DNA from: Pseudonocardia abyssalis
GTDB taxonomy: Bacteria; Actinomycetota; Actinomycetes; Mycobacteriales; Pseudonocardiaceae
Reading direction: 5' to 3'
Length of the DNA: 64,000 nucleotides
Assembly: GCF_019263705.2 (NCBI RefSeq)
Contig: NZ_JADQDK010000001.1
Location: forward strand, 4,712,001-4,776,000
Positions 49,484 through 58,534 of the stretch are shown piece after piece; position 1 is the first letter of the stretch, and each line of letters starts with the position of its first letter. The position numbers and the translations under genes were made by a program. Below the pieces are notes generated by a model. That model was not told the DNA's origin. It did no database searches and worked only from the letters and a program-made list of their open reading frames with translations.

Positions 49484-49523
49484 CCCTCCCGCCGTGTGGT
49501 GAAGGGGGCCACCGGCGGGAGGG
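49484..49523. terminator. Hairpin between dprE2 and acyltransferase
   Basis: CCCTCCCGCCG (49484-49494) pairs with CGGCGGGAGGG (49513-49523) across an 18-nt loop, between convergent gene ends. Confidence 0.7.
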
Positions 49524-49537
49524 ACGGGCAGGTCTCC

Positions 49538-50947
49538 CTACTCGCTCCCCGCGTGCAGGATCGTGGCGCGCACCTGTCCGGCGCGCTCGAACGCGCCCCA
49601 GGTGTCGGCGCGGTGGGTGGGCTTGCGGCGCTGCACGGAGATCAGTGCGGCGGCGAGCGTGGGCTGGCGGGTCGGCGAGGCCGCGTGCCGCGGGGCGGGT
49701 GGGAGGTAGGTCGTCGTCTCCGGCAGCGCGGCGGCCTCGCGGGCCGCGAGGAACGTCGACACCGTCGTGGGTGCGGCGACGCGCGGTGCGCCGACCCGGC
49801 GCAGCCGCCGCCGGGCGGGCTCCTCGACCCAGCGGAACGCCGCGGCCGCCACCGGGTAGGTCGCGCCGATCACGGCGAGGGCCGCCAGGTGCCCGACCAC
49901 CCCGCCGCGCAGCTCCGGCACGTAGGCCTGGGCCAGCCAGAAGACCTCGAACATCGGGATGTGGACCAGGTAGAGGCTGTAGGACACCTTCCCGCCCTGG
50001 ACGAGCGCGGGGCGGCTGAGCACCATCGCGGGGCCGCGGTCGGCCAGCGCCAGCGCCCCGACCAGCACCGGGAACCCGACGATCACGACGCCGCCGAACC
50101 CGGGGGCGACGAACTGCCCGGCCCACAGGCCGACCGCCATCGTCAGGGGCAGCGCCCAGGCGGTCGTCGACGCGATGCGACGGACCAGCTCGGTGCGCGG
50201 CAGCCGCGTCACCACCAGGTGGACGAGCACGCCCGCGCCGAAGCCGCAGAGGATGCGGGTGACCCAGCTCCACGCGTAGTACGGGCTGCCGATCGTGGCG
50301 TAGGACGACGCGATCGGGAGCATCAGCGCCACCGCGGCGACCGCGAGCACGACCAGCGGGAGGTTGCGCATCCGGTAGAACAGCAGCGCGGCCACCGGGA
50401 ACAGCATGTAGGCGAGCCACTCGGCGCTGATCGACCAGGTGGAGCCCACCCAGGACGCGCCGTCGAGGAACTCGTTGTTCCACATCTGCACCATCAGCAG
50501 CTGCTGCACCCACTGCCCGAGGCTCATGACCGGCTGCACGCCCTGGAAGGCGATGTTCTCGTCGGATCCGAGCACGAGCCGGGCCAGCAGCCACAGGCCG
50601 AAGAGGTTGAAGACCAGCGCGTACACCGGCCACATGCGGCAGAAGCGCGCCCACACGAACCGCACGGTGGCGCCGACGTGCAGTGCCGGCCCCATCGACG
50701 CGAGGTAGGTGTGGGCGATCACGAAACCGCTCAGCACGAAGAAGAGGTCGACGCCGAGGGCACCGGAGGTGATCAGCGGTCCCAGCACACCGACCACCTC
50801 CGTGACCCCGCTCATGGCGGTGAAGTGGAAGTGGAACGCCACCACCCAGACCGCCGCGACGATGCGCAGACCCGTCAGACCCCGGATCTCACCGGAGGAG
50901 GCGGCTTGAGTGCCGGATGGGGTGGTCCGCGGGGCTGCGATCGTCAC
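49538..50947 (-). CDS. Acyltransferase 3 family membrane protein (OafA-like)
   Basis: A 469-residue protein with about ten helices. The catalytic-type His is in AVWVVAFHFHFT, the R-x-x-R-type motif in RFVWARFCRMWPVYAL, and the family's SVYLVH-like end reads VSYSLYLVHIPMFEVFW. Such proteins transfer acyl groups to extracytoplasmic sugars. A C-terminal cytosolic tail of about 90 residues (after WVEEPARRRLRR) has no known domain. The position between dprE2 and the arabinosyltransferases suggests acylation of a wall glycan, which is inference. The start is a GTG. Confidence 0.88.
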   Translation of the reverse strand: MTIAAPRTTPSGTQAASSGEIRGLTGLRIVAAVWVVAFHFHFTAMSGVTEVVGVLGPLITSGALGVDLFFVLSGFVIAHTYLASMGPALHVGATVRFVWARFCRMWPVYALVFNLFGLWLLARLVLGSDENIAFQGVQPVMSLGQWVQQLLMVQMWNNEFLDGASWVGSTWSISAEWLAYMLFPVAALLFYRMRNLPLVVLAVAAVALMLPIASSYATIGSPYYAWSWVTRILCGFGAGVLVHLVVTRLPRTELVRRIASTTAWALPLTMAVGLWAGQFVAPGFGGVVIVGFPVLVGALALADRGPAMVLSRPALVQGGKVSYSLYLVHIPMFEVFWLAQAYVPELRGGVVGHLAALAVIGATYPVAAAAFRWVEEPARRRLRRVGAPRVAAPTTVSTFLAAREAAALPETTTYLPPAPRHAASPTRQPTLAAALISVQRRKPTHRADTWGAFERAGQVRATILHAGSE

Positions 50948-51107
50948 GTTGGAGGTAACGGTGGCGTTCGGACCAGCGGTGCGGGTGACACCCAGGACGT
51001 ACCTGGATGCCGAACCCCGTCACTGTCCGCTCACGGAAGGTGCGACGACCGGGTGACCACCCTCCGGACGTGGACGGACCCACACACCGCCCGACGGTGA
51101 CGTTGGG

Positions 51108-51755
51108 CTACCAGCGATCGAGGTGCACTACCCGGTCGAGGGGCTCGCGCTTCGCGGGACGGAACGTCTCGCCCGTGAAGTAGGCCGTAGGGAGCAGCAC
51201 GCCCTGGCGAACGTCGGACGGGATGCCGAGCAGCTCGGCGATCTCCTTCTCGTAGCGCAGGTGCAGCGTGGTCCAGGCACTGCCGAGCCCCCGCGCACGC
51301 GCCGCGATCTGGAAGCTCCACGCCGCGGGCAGCAGGGATCCCCACAACCCGGCCTGGTTGCCCCTCGGCAGCTCCTCCCCCGCGGTGATGCAGGCGATGA
51401 CGTGGACGGGCACGCGGCCCATCACCTCCGCGAGGTACTCCGCGGACGAGGTGACCCGATCCTGGACGGCCTTGCGCTCCTCGGTGTGGTCGGTCCCGGC
51501 CCGCCCGGCGTAGAGGGGCGAGTTGCGGTAGGCGTCGAAGGCCTGTGCGTAGTACCCGCCGATCCCCGCCCGCAGCTCCGGATCGGTGACGACCATCCAG
51601 TGCCAGCCCTGGGCGTTGCTGCCGGTCGGGGCCTGCAGCGCGACCTCCAGGCTCTCCCGGACCAGCTCCATCGGGACGGGGCGGTCGAGGTCGAGGCGCT
51701 TGCGGACCGAGCGGGTGGTGCAGAGCAGTTCGTCGGGGGCGAGGTCGAGGGTCAT
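51108..51755 (-). CDS. Nitroreductase-family FMN oxidoreductase
   Basis: A 215-residue protein with the nitroreductase fold. TTRSVRKRLDLDRPV holds the Arg residues that bind FMN phosphate, ALQAPTGSNAQGWHWMVV the Ser-Asn FMN loop, and LGSAWTTLHLRYEKEIAELLGI the C-terminal signature region. It should be a dimeric NAD(P)H-dependent flavin enzyme acting on nitro or quinone compounds; the physiological substrate is unknown. ATG 51755 starts TLDLAPDELL; ATG 51767 is possible. It lies 17 bp after the aftB stop on the same strand. Confidence 0.88.
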   Translation of the reverse strand: MTLDLAPDELLCTTRSVRKRLDLDRPVPMELVRESLEVALQAPTGSNAQGWHWMVVTDPELRAGIGGYYAQAFDAYRNSPLYAGRAGTDHTEERKAVQDRVTSSAEYLAEVMGRVPVHVIACITAGEELPRGNQAGLWGSLLPAAWSFQIAARARGLGSAWTTLHLRYEKEIAELLGIPSDVRQGVLLPTAYFTGETFRPAKREPLDRVVHLDRW

Positions 51756-51772
51756 GCACCCGATCATGCACG

Positions 51773-53518
51773 TCAGTCGGCGGGGAGGCACTCCGCTGCG
51801 ACGCGGGGGTCGCGGTCGTAGCGGTAGGACGTGCGCTCCAGTGCTCCGGTGACGTTGCGCACGAACCGGTCCAGCGTCAGCGGGTCCCGGTAGGAGGCCA
51901 GGAGCTCCTGCGTGGCCGGGCACGCGAGGGCCGCCCGTGCGGCCGCGATGCCCGCCGGGTCGGCGAAGCCGGTCTCCGTCGTACCGGAGTCGGCGACGAA
52001 CCATTCGGGCGGCAGGTCCTTGTCGTGCCCGATCCGCCCGTCGGGCACCGACGTCGCGTGAGTGGCGAGCGGGTTGGTCAGGCCGACCCCGTCGAGGACG
52101 CGGGTGTCGAGCGGCGCCAACTCCCCGGTGACGCCCAGGTTGAGCCAGGTGATGGTGCTCGGCCGGTCCGGAGTGGGGAACAGCCACCAGCGCAGGCCGT
52201 CCGGGCCGGGGCCGGGCAGGGCCAGCGAGGGCCCGGGCGCCCCGGCGAGCTCGGCCACGCCTTCCGGGGCGACCGGGTGGTCGATGAAGTCCTCGGCCAC
52301 GATCGGGTTCGGCCGGTCGACGATCACGACGTAGTAGAGGCGCTCGTTCGCGATCCAGTTGGGCCCCAGGGTGTCGTACGCGGGACGCAGGGCGAGGAAG
52401 GACACCGCAGCCCACGCCGTCATCGCGAACACCGGCACCGCGGTGCGCCGGGTGAACGGCACCGCGGCCAGCGGCAGCGTCAGACAGAACAGGGCGGGCA
52501 GCAGCATCCGGCCGTGCATGAAGTCGCCCCCCACCCTCGTCACGTACGTGGCGAGCAGCGCGGACGACACCCACGGCACCGCGACGACGACGGCCGTTGC
52601 CACCGTGGCCGTGCGGCGCAGCCGGACCAGCAGCAGCACCGCTGCGACGAGACCGATCAGCACGGGGATCGCGAGCCAGTAGGTATCGGTCAGGTCGCGC
52701 ATGTAGTAGTAGCCCTGACGCCAGCGTGACGTGCCGGCCTCCTTGGCCAGCGCCGTGCCCGGCAGGAGGAGCCCGTAGTAGCCCGCCCGGAAGACTTCGT
52801 AGGCCAGCGGCAGCGCCGCGGCGACGGCCGCCAGCCCGGCGATCTCCCGCCACCCGCGCCTGCGCTCCAGGACGACGAGCGCGGCCGCCGCGGCGAACCC
52901 GAACAACGCGAGGTCGGGACGCACGAGCGGGGCCAGACCGAGCACGAACGCGACGGGCCAGGCCCGCCCACCGCCGCCCGAGCGGTGCGCCTCCAGCCGG
53001 CCGACCAGCAGCCACCAGGTGAACCCCAACCAGCCGATGATCAGGCCGGTCTCGAGCCCGGAGGTGCCGAAGTCCCAGAACGGTGGGAGCGCGACGACCA
53101 CGAGCGCCCCGAACGGCGCCATCCACCGCGTGCCCCCGAACAGCCGCCGCGCGGCGTCGAGGGCGAACCCGACCCCCGCCACCGAACACACGAGACCGAG
53201 CACCACGGCCGCCCAGTTCAGCGACACCCCGGCGAGGCCGGGCAGCGCGAGCAGGTAGGTCCACAGCGTGGAGGTGTTGGCCTCGACGCGTTCGCCCTGG
53301 TTGAAGACGGGCCCGGCCCCGGCCAGGAGCTGGCGGACCGTGCGCAGCACGATCAGCCCGTCGTCGCTCATCCAGCGGCGGTGCCAGATCAGCACGGCGA
53401 AGCCGACCAGCACCACCGCGAACCCGACGGTGGTGGCGGTGGCCGTCCGCGGTCGCGGCGAGGTGGGCGGGGGCGGGCCCGCGGGCTCCGCCTCGACGGT
53501 CGCGCTGATGGTCGCCAC
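51773..53518 (-). CDS. aftB: Terminal arabinofuranosyltransferase AftB
   Basis: A 581-residue GT-C enzyme with about ten helices. The catalytic Asp pair is at 52-53 in RRWMSDDGLIVLRTV, followed by the very characteristic PVFNQGERVEANTSTLWTYL. Later conserved parts are YYGLLLPGTALAKEAG, GGDFMHGRMLLPALFC and VNPLA/IGHDKDLPPEW-like blocks (LTNPLATHATS; RIGHDKDLPPEWFVAD). AftB uses decaprenyl-phosphoryl arabinose to add the terminal beta-1,2 arabinose of arabinogalactan. It is divergent from the Emb-family gene with 118 bp between starts. Confidence 0.95.
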   Translation of the reverse strand: MATISATVEAEPAGPPPPTSPRPRTATATTVGFAVVLVGFAVLIWHRRWMSDDGLIVLRTVRQLLAGAGPVFNQGERVEANTSTLWTYLLALPGLAGVSLNWAAVVLGLVCSVAGVGFALDAARRLFGGTRWMAPFGALVVVALPPFWDFGTSGLETGLIIGWLGFTWWLLVGRLEAHRSGGGGRAWPVAFVLGLAPLVRPDLALFGFAAAAALVVLERRRGWREIAGLAAVAAALPLAYEVFRAGYYGLLLPGTALAKEAGTSRWRQGYYYMRDLTDTYWLAIPVLIGLVAAVLLLVRLRRTATVATAVVVAVPWVSSALLATYVTRVGGDFMHGRMLLPALFCLTLPLAAVPFTRRTAVPVFAMTAWAAVSFLALRPAYDTLGPNWIANERLYYVVIVDRPNPIVAEDFIDHPVAPEGVAELAGAPGPSLALPGPGPDGLRWWLFPTPDRPSTITWLNLGVTGELAPLDTRVLDGVGLTNPLATHATSVPDGRIGHDKDLPPEWFVADSGTTETGFADPAGIAAARAALACPATQELLASYRDPLTLDRFVRNVTGALERTSYRYDRDPRVAAECLPAD

Positions 53519-53636
53519 CTCACTGACTTGGGGCCGGTCCGGGTCCGGACCATCGTCCCCGGCGGGTCTCGCACGCCCGGCGATGGGTCACCCGGGCGCT
53601 CGAGGGGGCACGGTCGGGCCCGCCTAGGGTGACGCC

Positions 53637-56540
53637 GTGCTCTCGCCCGCGCGGTCGGCGGCCCCGCAGGCGCCGCACACCCCCGCCTCCTCCCGAGCGA
53701 GATCGGTACTGGTGCTGGGCCTGGTCGCCCTGCTCGCCGCGGTCGCGTTCCCGCTCGCGCCGGTGCAGCAGTCGCGCGCGGCGTACTCCTGGACCGCGAG
53801 CGACGGCCCCGCGGCGATCCCGCTGATGCCCTACGAGCCGGTCGCCCTCACCGTCACGACGGGCTGCGACGCGGCCCGACGCGGCGGCGTGCTGCTCTCG
53901 ACCGTGCCGCTGCGCCCCGACCCGGCCGCCGAACCCCTCCACGGTCTGCGCCTGGACTCGGCGGACGGGCAGCTGTCCGTCACGAGCGCCGGCCTGGACC
54001 TCGGTGCGGTGGTGGTCCCCGACCGACCCTGCGCGATCGTGCTCGCGTCCGACCCCGGACGCACCGAGGTGCGCGTCGACGGGGAGGTGGTCCTCACCCG
54101 CGAGGGTGACGTGCGCCCGTCCGTCGCGGGGGCGTTCACCGACGCCGACAGCGGCGTCGCCCTCGCGCTGACCGCCGACACCCGCTTCGAGACCACGGTC
54201 TCCCCGCTCAAGGCCGGGATCGCCGTGGTGGGGGTGCTGGCGCTGCTCGGGATGCTCGCCGCGCTGACCCGCGCCGACGGGCCCACCCGCGTCCGGCTGC
54301 TCCCCCGCCGCTGGTGGCTCCCCCGCCCCGTCGACGCGGCCGTGACGGCACTGCTCGGCGTGTGGTGGGTGGTCGGCGCCGTCACCGTGGACGACGGCTA
54401 CATCAGCGGGATCGTGCGCAGCCGCGGCAGCAACGGGTTCGTGGGCAACGTCTACCGCTGGCTCAACGCGCCCGAGGCCCCGTTCAGCTGGTTCTACGAC
54501 CTGACCCACCTCTGGTCGCTCGTCTCCGCCTCGACGCTGTGGATGCGCCTGCCCGCCACCCTGCTCGGACTGGTCACCTGGCTCCTTCTGTCCCGGGCCC
54601 TGCTCCCCCGGCTGGGCCGCGCGGCGCAGCTGCCCTGGCTCGCCGCGCTCGCGTTCGGGACCTGGTGGGTGCCGTACCAGCTGGGGCTGCGACCGGAGCC
54701 GTGGGTGGCACTGGGTCTGATGGGTGTACTGCTCACCGTGGAGCGGGCTGTGGCGACGCGGCGGCTCCTCCCGACCGCCGTGGGGCTCGCCCTCGCCGGG
54801 GCCACCACGGCGCTGACGCCGGGCGGGATCGTCGCGTTCACCCCGTTCCTGGCCGCGGCCGTCCCGCTGATCCGCCTGGTGCGTGCGCGCTCCGACCTGC
54901 ACCGGTGGCCCCTGCTCGTCGCCGCGCTGGCCGCCCCGGCGTCGGCGGTGCTGCTGATGCTCTCCGACCAGAGCCTCGCCGCGGTGCTGGAGGCCACGCG
55001 GGTGCGGCAGCTGATCGGCGGCGGAGTGGAGTGGTACCAGGAGTACGAGCGTTACGCGCTGCTGCTCGAACCAGGCGGGTTCCAGGGCGGGATCGGGCGG
55101 CGCGCGGCGCTGTTGGTGACCGTGCTGGCCGCCGTGGGGGTCCTGGTGGCGCTGCGCCGCGGCCGCAGCGGGCTCGCCGGCGGCCCGGCGTTCCGGCTCG
55201 CCGCGTCGGTGCTGCTGTCGCTCGCCGTCATGACCGCGACCCCGACGAAGTGGACGCAGCACTTCGGCGACCTCGGCGGGATCGGTGCGGCGGTGCTGGT
55301 GGCGGGCGCGGTGGCGTGGCGGTCGACCCCGCTGCGCAGCCGGCCGCGCGCGTTCACCGCCGCGCTGTCCGCCTGCGTGGCCGTCGGGTCCGTGGTGCTC
55401 GCCGGGTACAACGCCTGGCCCTACGCCTCCGGCTGGTTCGCCCCGACGTTCTCGACGCTCCCGCCGCAGGTGGCGGGCGTGGCGGTGGCCACGATCCTGG
55501 TGCTGGTCGGGCTGGCCGTGGTGGCGGTGCTCGCGGCCCGCCGCGCCGGGGCGCGGGCGGTGGCCCGGCCCGAGCCGGGCGTACCGCAGCGGGTGCCCGG
55601 CCCGGTGCCGGTGCTCGCCGTGGTGCTGGTGGCCGTCCTCGCCCTGCAGGTGCTGAGCCTGGCGCGCACGGCCGTCGGCCACCGCGACAGCTACACCCTC
55701 GCCTCCGACGCCGTGTCGACGCTGCGCGGTGCACCCTGCGGGCTGCAGGAGCGCCTGTCGGTGGAGACCGACCCGGCCGTGGGGCTGCTCCCAGCGCGGA
55801 CCGTCCCGGCCGCCCGCGGGGAGCGCACGGTCGACGTCGGCGGTGCGCTGGTCCGCGGCATCGCGGTGACCGGCTCGTCCACGACCGCCTGGTTCACCCT
55901 CGACCCGGAGCAGCGCGACGGGACGCTGCCCGTCGTCGTCACCACGACCGGCACCTTGCGCCCCGGCGACGTGCTCCGCATGGAGTTCGGCGACGCCGCG
56001 GGCTCGGTTCTGGCGGTGCGTCCGCTCGGCACCGGTGACGCCCGGCACGTCGCTCCCGCGGGGGCCGAGTCGGTGCGGCTCGTCGTGGCAGGAGCGACCA
56101 CGGCCGGCCCACACGCGCTGGTGACGCTGCCACGCGCGCCCCGGCTGACCCGGATGACCGACCTCCTGCCGCCGGGGAGCACCGCGATCCTCGACTGGCC
56201 GGTCGCGTTCCTGTTCCCCTGCCTCGAGCCCGAGCCGATCCGGGACGGGGTCGCGGGCCTCGCAGCATGGCGGGTCGCCCCGCCCGCCGAGGACGATGCA
56301 GCGGCAATCACCTACGCACCGGAGTTCGGCGGTCCCTTCGCCGGGCCCCGGCTACTCGTCACCGAACGCACCATGGCCACCTACCTCGACGGCGACCCGA
56401 CGCGCGACGCGGCCCGGGTCGTCCGCTGGGACCCGCTGGAACCGCTGGTCAGAGCAACGCCGGTCGTCACGTCCGAGACCGTGCCCGGATGGGGACGAAC
56501 CGGACAGGCGCGGGTGCCCGGGCTCGATCCGGTCGGCTGA
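53637..56540 (+). CDS. Emb-family arabinosyltransferase
   Basis: A 967-residue GT-C (GT53) protein. After a short N-tail and helix 1 (about 23-42) comes an extracytoplasmic domain (about 45-190), then a block of helices. The catalytic Asp pair 252-253 lies in AVTVDDGYISGIVRSRG, and NVYRWLNAPEAPFSWFYDL follows, as in EmbA/B/C. The C-terminal soluble part (about 700-967) corresponds to the carbohydrate-binding domain. It is shorter than the roughly 1,090 residues of mycobacterial Emb proteins. It builds the arabinan with DPA as donor; which linkage is unclear because only one copy is in view. It starts with GTG. Confidence 0.92.
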   Translation: MLSPARSAAPQAPHTPASSRARSVLVLGLVALLAAVAFPLAPVQQSRAAYSWTASDGPAAIPLMPYEPVALTVTTGCDAARRGGVLLSTVPLRPDPAAEPLHGLRLDSADGQLSVTSAGLDLGAVVVPDRPCAIVLASDPGRTEVRVDGEVVLTREGDVRPSVAGAFTDADSGVALALTADTRFETTVSPLKAGIAVVGVLALLGMLAALTRADGPTRVRLLPRRWWLPRPVDAAVTALLGVWWVVGAVTVDDGYISGIVRSRGSNGFVGNVYRWLNAPEAPFSWFYDLTHLWSLVSASTLWMRLPATLLGLVTWLLLSRALLPRLGRAAQLPWLAALAFGTWWVPYQLGLRPEPWVALGLMGVLLTVERAVATRRLLPTAVGLALAGATTALTPGGIVAFTPFLAAAVPLIRLVRARSDLHRWPLLVAALAAPASAVLLMLSDQSLAAVLEATRVRQLIGGGVEWYQEYERYALLLEPGGFQGGIGRRAALLVTVLAAVGVLVALRRGRSGLAGGPAFRLAASVLLSLAVMTATPTKWTQHFGDLGGIGAAVLVAGAVAWRSTPLRSRPRAFTAALSACVAVGSVVLAGYNAWPYASGWFAPTFSTLPPQVAGVAVATILVLVGLAVVAVLAARRAGARAVARPEPGVPQRVPGPVPVLAVVLVAVLALQVLSLARTAVGHRDSYTLASDAVSTLRGAPCGLQERLSVETDPAVGLLPARTVPAARGERTVDVGGALVRGIAVTGSSTTAWFTLDPEQRDGTLPVVVTTTGTLRPGDVLRMEFGDAAGSVLAVRPLGTGDARHVAPAGAESVRLVVAGATTAGPHALVTLPRAPRLTRMTDLLPPGSTAILDWPVAFLFPCLEPEPIRDGVAGLAAWRVAPPAEDDAAAITYAPEFGGPFAGPRLLVTERTMATYLDGDPTRDAARVVRWDPLEPLVRATPVVTSETVPGWGRTGQARVPGLDPVG

Positions 56541-56587
56541 CACAATGAACCGAGACACCGAGCCCGACCGGAGGACGACCCTTCCCC

Positions 56588-58498
56588 ATGCTCACCACCC
56601 CGGACCGCACCGACAGCGCCGTCGCGGCCGCCCCTGAACCGACCGCGCCGGTCACCGGACGGATCCTCGCGCAGCGGGGACTGTTCTTCGGCCCGTCGGG
56701 CCTCGTCCCGGAGGACCTCTACTCCGTCGTCGAGGCGGGCGCCGCCCGCCGCGAGCGCGACCGCGTGCACCTGGCCCCGGCCACCCGGGTCAGCACCAAC
56801 ACCTACTTCGGCCGCGTGCACGCCACCTACTGGCAGCGCTGGACGGCCGTCTCCGAGATCGAGGTCGCCCTCACGATCTCGGGCACCGGCCGCGTCCGCA
56901 TCCTCGCCTCCGACACCAACAAGGTGTGGCGGATCGTCGCGGTGCAGGACGTCGAGGACGCGCGCGAGCAGGTCGTCACGCTCACCGCGAAGATCGACCG
57001 CTTCCTCGACGGCGGCGGGCTCTACCTGCAGCTGTCCACCGAGACCGGTGAGATGACGGTGTCGGGCGTCGAGTGGAGCGTCCCGCGGCCCGAGCGGATG
57101 CCGCGCACCGACGTCACCATCTGCACGTTCAACCGCGTCGAGGACTGCCTCAACACTCTGCAGGCCCTCGCCGACGACCCCCGCGCGCTCGGATGCGTCG
57201 GGGTCGTCCAGGTCGTCGACCAGGGCACCGACCCGCTGGAGTCGCGCGAGCGGTTCGCCACCGTGTCGGCCGCGCTCGGCGCGCAGCTGCGCTACGTCCG
57301 CCAGCCCAACCTGGGCGGCGCGGGCGGGTTCACGCGAGGCCTGTTCGACGCCACCGCGGGCGCGCCGGAGGAGCACGCCGACGTCCTGCTGATGGACGAC
57401 GACGTGCTGCTGGAGCCGGAGATCCTGGTGCGGCTCACGTCGTTCGCGGCGTCCACCACGCACCCGACGATCGTCGGCGGGCAGATGCTCAACCTGCTGC
57501 ACCCGACGCACCTGCACATCGCCGCCGAGTACGCCGACCCGGAGATCCTCACCGTCGGCATTCCCGTCACCGGCTCGCTGCAGGAGGCCAACCTGCTCGG
57601 CCTCGACGAGCGCGACCTGCCGATCAACCAGGAGCGGCGCGTCGACACCGAGTACAACGGCTGGTGGTCGTGCCTGATCCCCGCGGCGATCGTCCGCGAG
57701 ATCGGCTACCCGCTGCCGCTGTTCTTCCAGTGGGACGACATCGAGTTCGGCTACCGCGCCCGCGCCCACGGGTTCCCGACGGTCGCGCTGCCCGGTGCCG
57801 GCGTGTGGCACGCCGACTTCGGGTGGAAGGACTGGGACGAGTGGCACCGGTACTTCAACCTGCGCAACGGCCTCATCACCGCCGCGCTGCACACCCCGTT
57901 CTCGACGAAGCGGATCGTCCGGCGGCTCGGCCAGATCCTGGCGCAGAACCTCGTGGCGATGCACTACGGCCTCGCCGTCACGCTGCTGACGGCCGTCGAG
58001 GACTTCCTGGACGGACCCGACATCCTGCGCGACGGGTCCGCCGCGGCCGCCGCGGAGATCCGGCGGATCCGGTCGGCGTACCCGGAGACGGTGGTGCACC
58101 CGATCACCGACCTGCCGCGCGACGCCCCTGACTTCCGCGACGCCCAGGTCGTGCGCAACCCCGGCATCCCGTCGAAGGAGCGGCTCACCTGGCTCAAGCG
58201 CGCGGTGTACCTGGCCGCGAACCGGGCCCCGCACCGCACCGGGTTCGTCCCGGCGGGTGACGCACACTGGTGGCACGTCTCGAACTTCGAGCGCGCGATC
58301 GTCGCCGACATGGGTGAGACGGGCTACCGGATCCGCACCCGCGACCGCGCGAAGGTCCTGGAGCTGACCAAGCACGGGGCCCGCCTGCTGCGCCGGGTGC
58401 TGGCCGAGGGCCCGGCCGCGGCCCAGCGGTACCGCGACGCGATGCCGCAGCTCACCAGCCGTGCGAACTGGGCCCGGCTCTACGGCATCGACGAGTAG
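56588..58498 (+). CDS. GlfT2-type galactofuranosyltransferase, paralog 1
   Basis: A 636-residue processive GT2 enzyme. An N-terminal beta-sandwich (about 25-170, with RVSTNTYFGRVHATYWQRW) precedes the GT-A domain: CTFNRVEDCLNTLQAL, VDQGTDP, PNLGGAGGFTRG, metal site Asp270-272 (LLMDDDVLLEPE), WDD at 382-384 (FQWDDIEFGYRAR) and His408 (VWHADF). It retains all residues needed for UDP-Galf transfer, yet it differs clearly from the gene at 58535, which is closer to M. tuberculosis GlfT2. It begins 47 bp after the Emb-family gene. Confidence 0.9.
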   Translation: MLTTPDRTDSAVAAAPEPTAPVTGRILAQRGLFFGPSGLVPEDLYSVVEAGAARRERDRVHLAPATRVSTNTYFGRVHATYWQRWTAVSEIEVALTISGTGRVRILASDTNKVWRIVAVQDVEDAREQVVTLTAKIDRFLDGGGLYLQLSTETGEMTVSGVEWSVPRPERMPRTDVTICTFNRVEDCLNTLQALADDPRALGCVGVVQVVDQGTDPLESRERFATVSAALGAQLRYVRQPNLGGAGGFTRGLFDATAGAPEEHADVLLMDDDVLLEPEILVRLTSFAASTTHPTIVGGQMLNLLHPTHLHIAAEYADPEILTVGIPVTGSLQEANLLGLDERDLPINQERRVDTEYNGWWSCLIPAAIVREIGYPLPLFFQWDDIEFGYRARAHGFPTVALPGAGVWHADFGWKDWDEWHRYFNLRNGLITAALHTPFSTKRIVRRLGQILAQNLVAMHYGLAVTLLTAVEDFLDGPDILRDGSAAAAAEIRRIRSAYPETVVHPITDLPRDAPDFRDAQVVRNPGIPSKERLTWLKRAVYLAANRAPHRTGFVPAGDAHWWHVSNFERAIVADMGETGYRIRTRDRAKVLELTKHGARLLRRVLAEGPAAAQRYRDAMPQLTSRANWARLYGIDE

Positions 58499-58501
58499 GA
58501 C

Positions 58502-58529
58502 GGTGCGGGCGCCGCGCGGCGCCCGCACC
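58502..58529. terminator. Hairpin between the two glfT2-type genes
   Basis: A 12-bp perfect stem (58502-58513 with 58518-58529) and a GCGC loop lie between the convergent stops at 58498 and 58535; it likely terminates both. Confidence 0.8.
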
Positions 58530-58534
58530 TCCCG

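Noticed and set aside
53637..56540. Calling the arabinosyltransferase AftA
   Set aside because: Its length, extracytoplasmic N-domain, VDDGYI motif followed by the Emb-type region, and C-terminal domain fit the Emb family rather than the shorter AftA.
56588..58498. Calling this gene the GlfT2 ortholog
   Set aside because: The gene at 58535-60520 matches the M. tuberculosis GlfT2 sequence as I know it much better from end to end, so this one is treated as a paralog.
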